In this document: positions 63,608 to 64,000 of the stretch, one piece after another
How the letters are laid out: every line of letters starts with the position of its first letter
Numbering within the stretch: position 1 is the first letter of the stretch
Assembly: GCF_022458985.1 (NCBI RefSeq)
Contig: NC_061776.1
Location: 3,495,340-3,559,339, forward strand
DNA: 64,000 bases
Source of the DNA: Mugil cephalus
Taxonomy: Eukaryota > Chordata > Actinopteri > Mugiliformes > Mugilidae
Reading direction: 5' to 3'
The notes under the pieces: generated by a model
Told to the model about the DNA's origin: nothing
Seen by the model: only the letters and a program-made list of their open reading frames with translations
The model's database searches: none
Made by a program: the position numbers and the translations under genes

Positions 63608-63676
63608 GAAAAACCTCTGAACAGAGGAGGTGGACTGAGATTTAGTCCCACATGCCGGACTGTCCTTGAACAAGAC
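63608..63676 (+). pseudogene. Second Penelope-like tail, opposite strand
   Basis: The + strand reads EKPLNRGGGLRFSPTCRTVL, the extreme C-terminus of the same family. It lies about 30 bases from the minus-strand fragment and points the other way. Confidence 0.65.
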
Positions 63677-63789
63677 ACTAAACCCAGAGATGCTGTCATT
63701 GCTCGGCACATCTGTGAACTAACAGGGGGATGTGTCATTGAGACTGTAAAGTGCTTTGAATGCCTATGGGTAGAGCATTTGCTTCATAT

Positions 63790-63893
63790 ACACAGGACGA
63801 TTATCACGAGAAGCCTTACCATTGTTGCAGCTGTGGGAAAATGTAACTGCCTCATTTGCGTCCACTAAACATGAGAACACACGCTACAGGTGG
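63790..63893 (+). pseudogene. Inverted ZNF relic, finger fragment
   Basis: The + strand reads EKPYHCCSCGKM, stop, LPHLRPLNMRTHATGG, a single degenerate C2H2 finger with an in-frame stop. It continues the relic interrupted at 62906. Confidence 0.7.
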
Positions 63894-64000
63894 AATACTG
63901 CATTCTTGCAAATTGTTTGGGAATAACTTTATTAAAGCACTTAGCTGAAGTTGAGAGGCCATACCTTTATGTAGCATACCTTCTCATTGTTTAAAACACG
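63894..64000. other. Unassigned window end
   Basis: No feature recognised in the last about 100 bases. Confidence 0.4.

Larger units (their letters stand above)
62907..63790. mobile_element. Composite repeat insertion (Penelope-like and other debris) splitting the ZNF relic
   Basis: ZNF sequence stops near 62906 and resumes near 63790. Between lie a CGTTTCACCACTCAACCG...CTTCTTCAGTTCTGAGAG segment (62965-63030) often found with Penelope-like elements, two GIY-YIG-side tails in opposite orientation, and at about 63660-63770 another fish repeat (TGTCCTTGAACAAGACACTAAACCC ... AAAGTGCTTTGAATGCC). Confidence 0.6.

Overview
This is teleost fish nuclear DNA, most likely from a percomorph. It has large introns with GT-AG boundaries, Tc1/mariner and Penelope-like elements, and a SINE-like repeat typical of fish. 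It also carries a run of C2H2 zinc-finger (ZNF) genes whose N-terminal exon (SSSESLRELIIERL...) I recognise as a common percomorph ZNF N-terminus. No bacterial or viral genes were seen.

Layout. (1) 0-5.6 kb, + strand: the 3' part of a vitamin K-dependent protein C gene (proc-like), with its 5' end lost in a 500-N gap. The catalytic triad is intact, but Trp precedes the protease domain where an activating Arg is expected. (2) 5.6-9.4 kb: gene-poor. (3) 9.4-10.8 kb, - strand: two-exon dusp28, an atypical dual-specificity phosphatase. (4) 10.8-13.4 kb: gene-poor. (5) 13.4-14.5 kb, - strand: a seven-finger ZNF zinc-finger exon with no visible N-terminal exon. (6) About 15.7-49.0 kb: a head-to-tail array of eleven units of about 2.7-3.4 kb. 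Each has an N-terminal exon, an intron and an acidic/zinc-finger exon on the - strand, followed by a 3' flank containing a SINE-like repeat. (7) 49-62.1 kb: three clean ZNF genes (50.6-53.1, 56.6-59.1 and 60.4-62.1 kb). A Tc1 element lies in the 3' UTR of the middle one. (8) 62.3-64 kb: microsatellites and a broken, inverted ZNF relic on the + strand, split by Penelope-like and other repeat debris.

Two points matter most. First, units 1-10 and the 3' part of unit 11 (about 15.7-47.34 kb) are full of one- and two-base indels. Sequence quality changes abruptly in the middle of the unit 11 zinc-finger exon, and the error type differs between units. This looks like unpolished consensus over a tandem repeat, so the apparent pseudogenes there should not be trusted as biology. 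Second, the two clean genes at 50.6-53.1 and 56.6-59.1 kb each carry the N-terminal domain exon twice. The second copy is 165 nt, has its own splice acceptor and is phase 1-1, so it can be spliced in or skipped without breaking the frame.

The ZNF proteins share one plan: N-terminal helical domain, acidic region with repeated (I/L/V)K-x-E motifs matching the SUMO-acceptor consensus, a basic KKRRRR-type patch, and six to seven fingers with TGEKP-type linkers. They are probably sequence-specific, SUMO-modified transcriptional regulators. Array units have a YY1/GC-box type promoter, whereas the flanking genes have ETS-type GCGGAAGT promoters.
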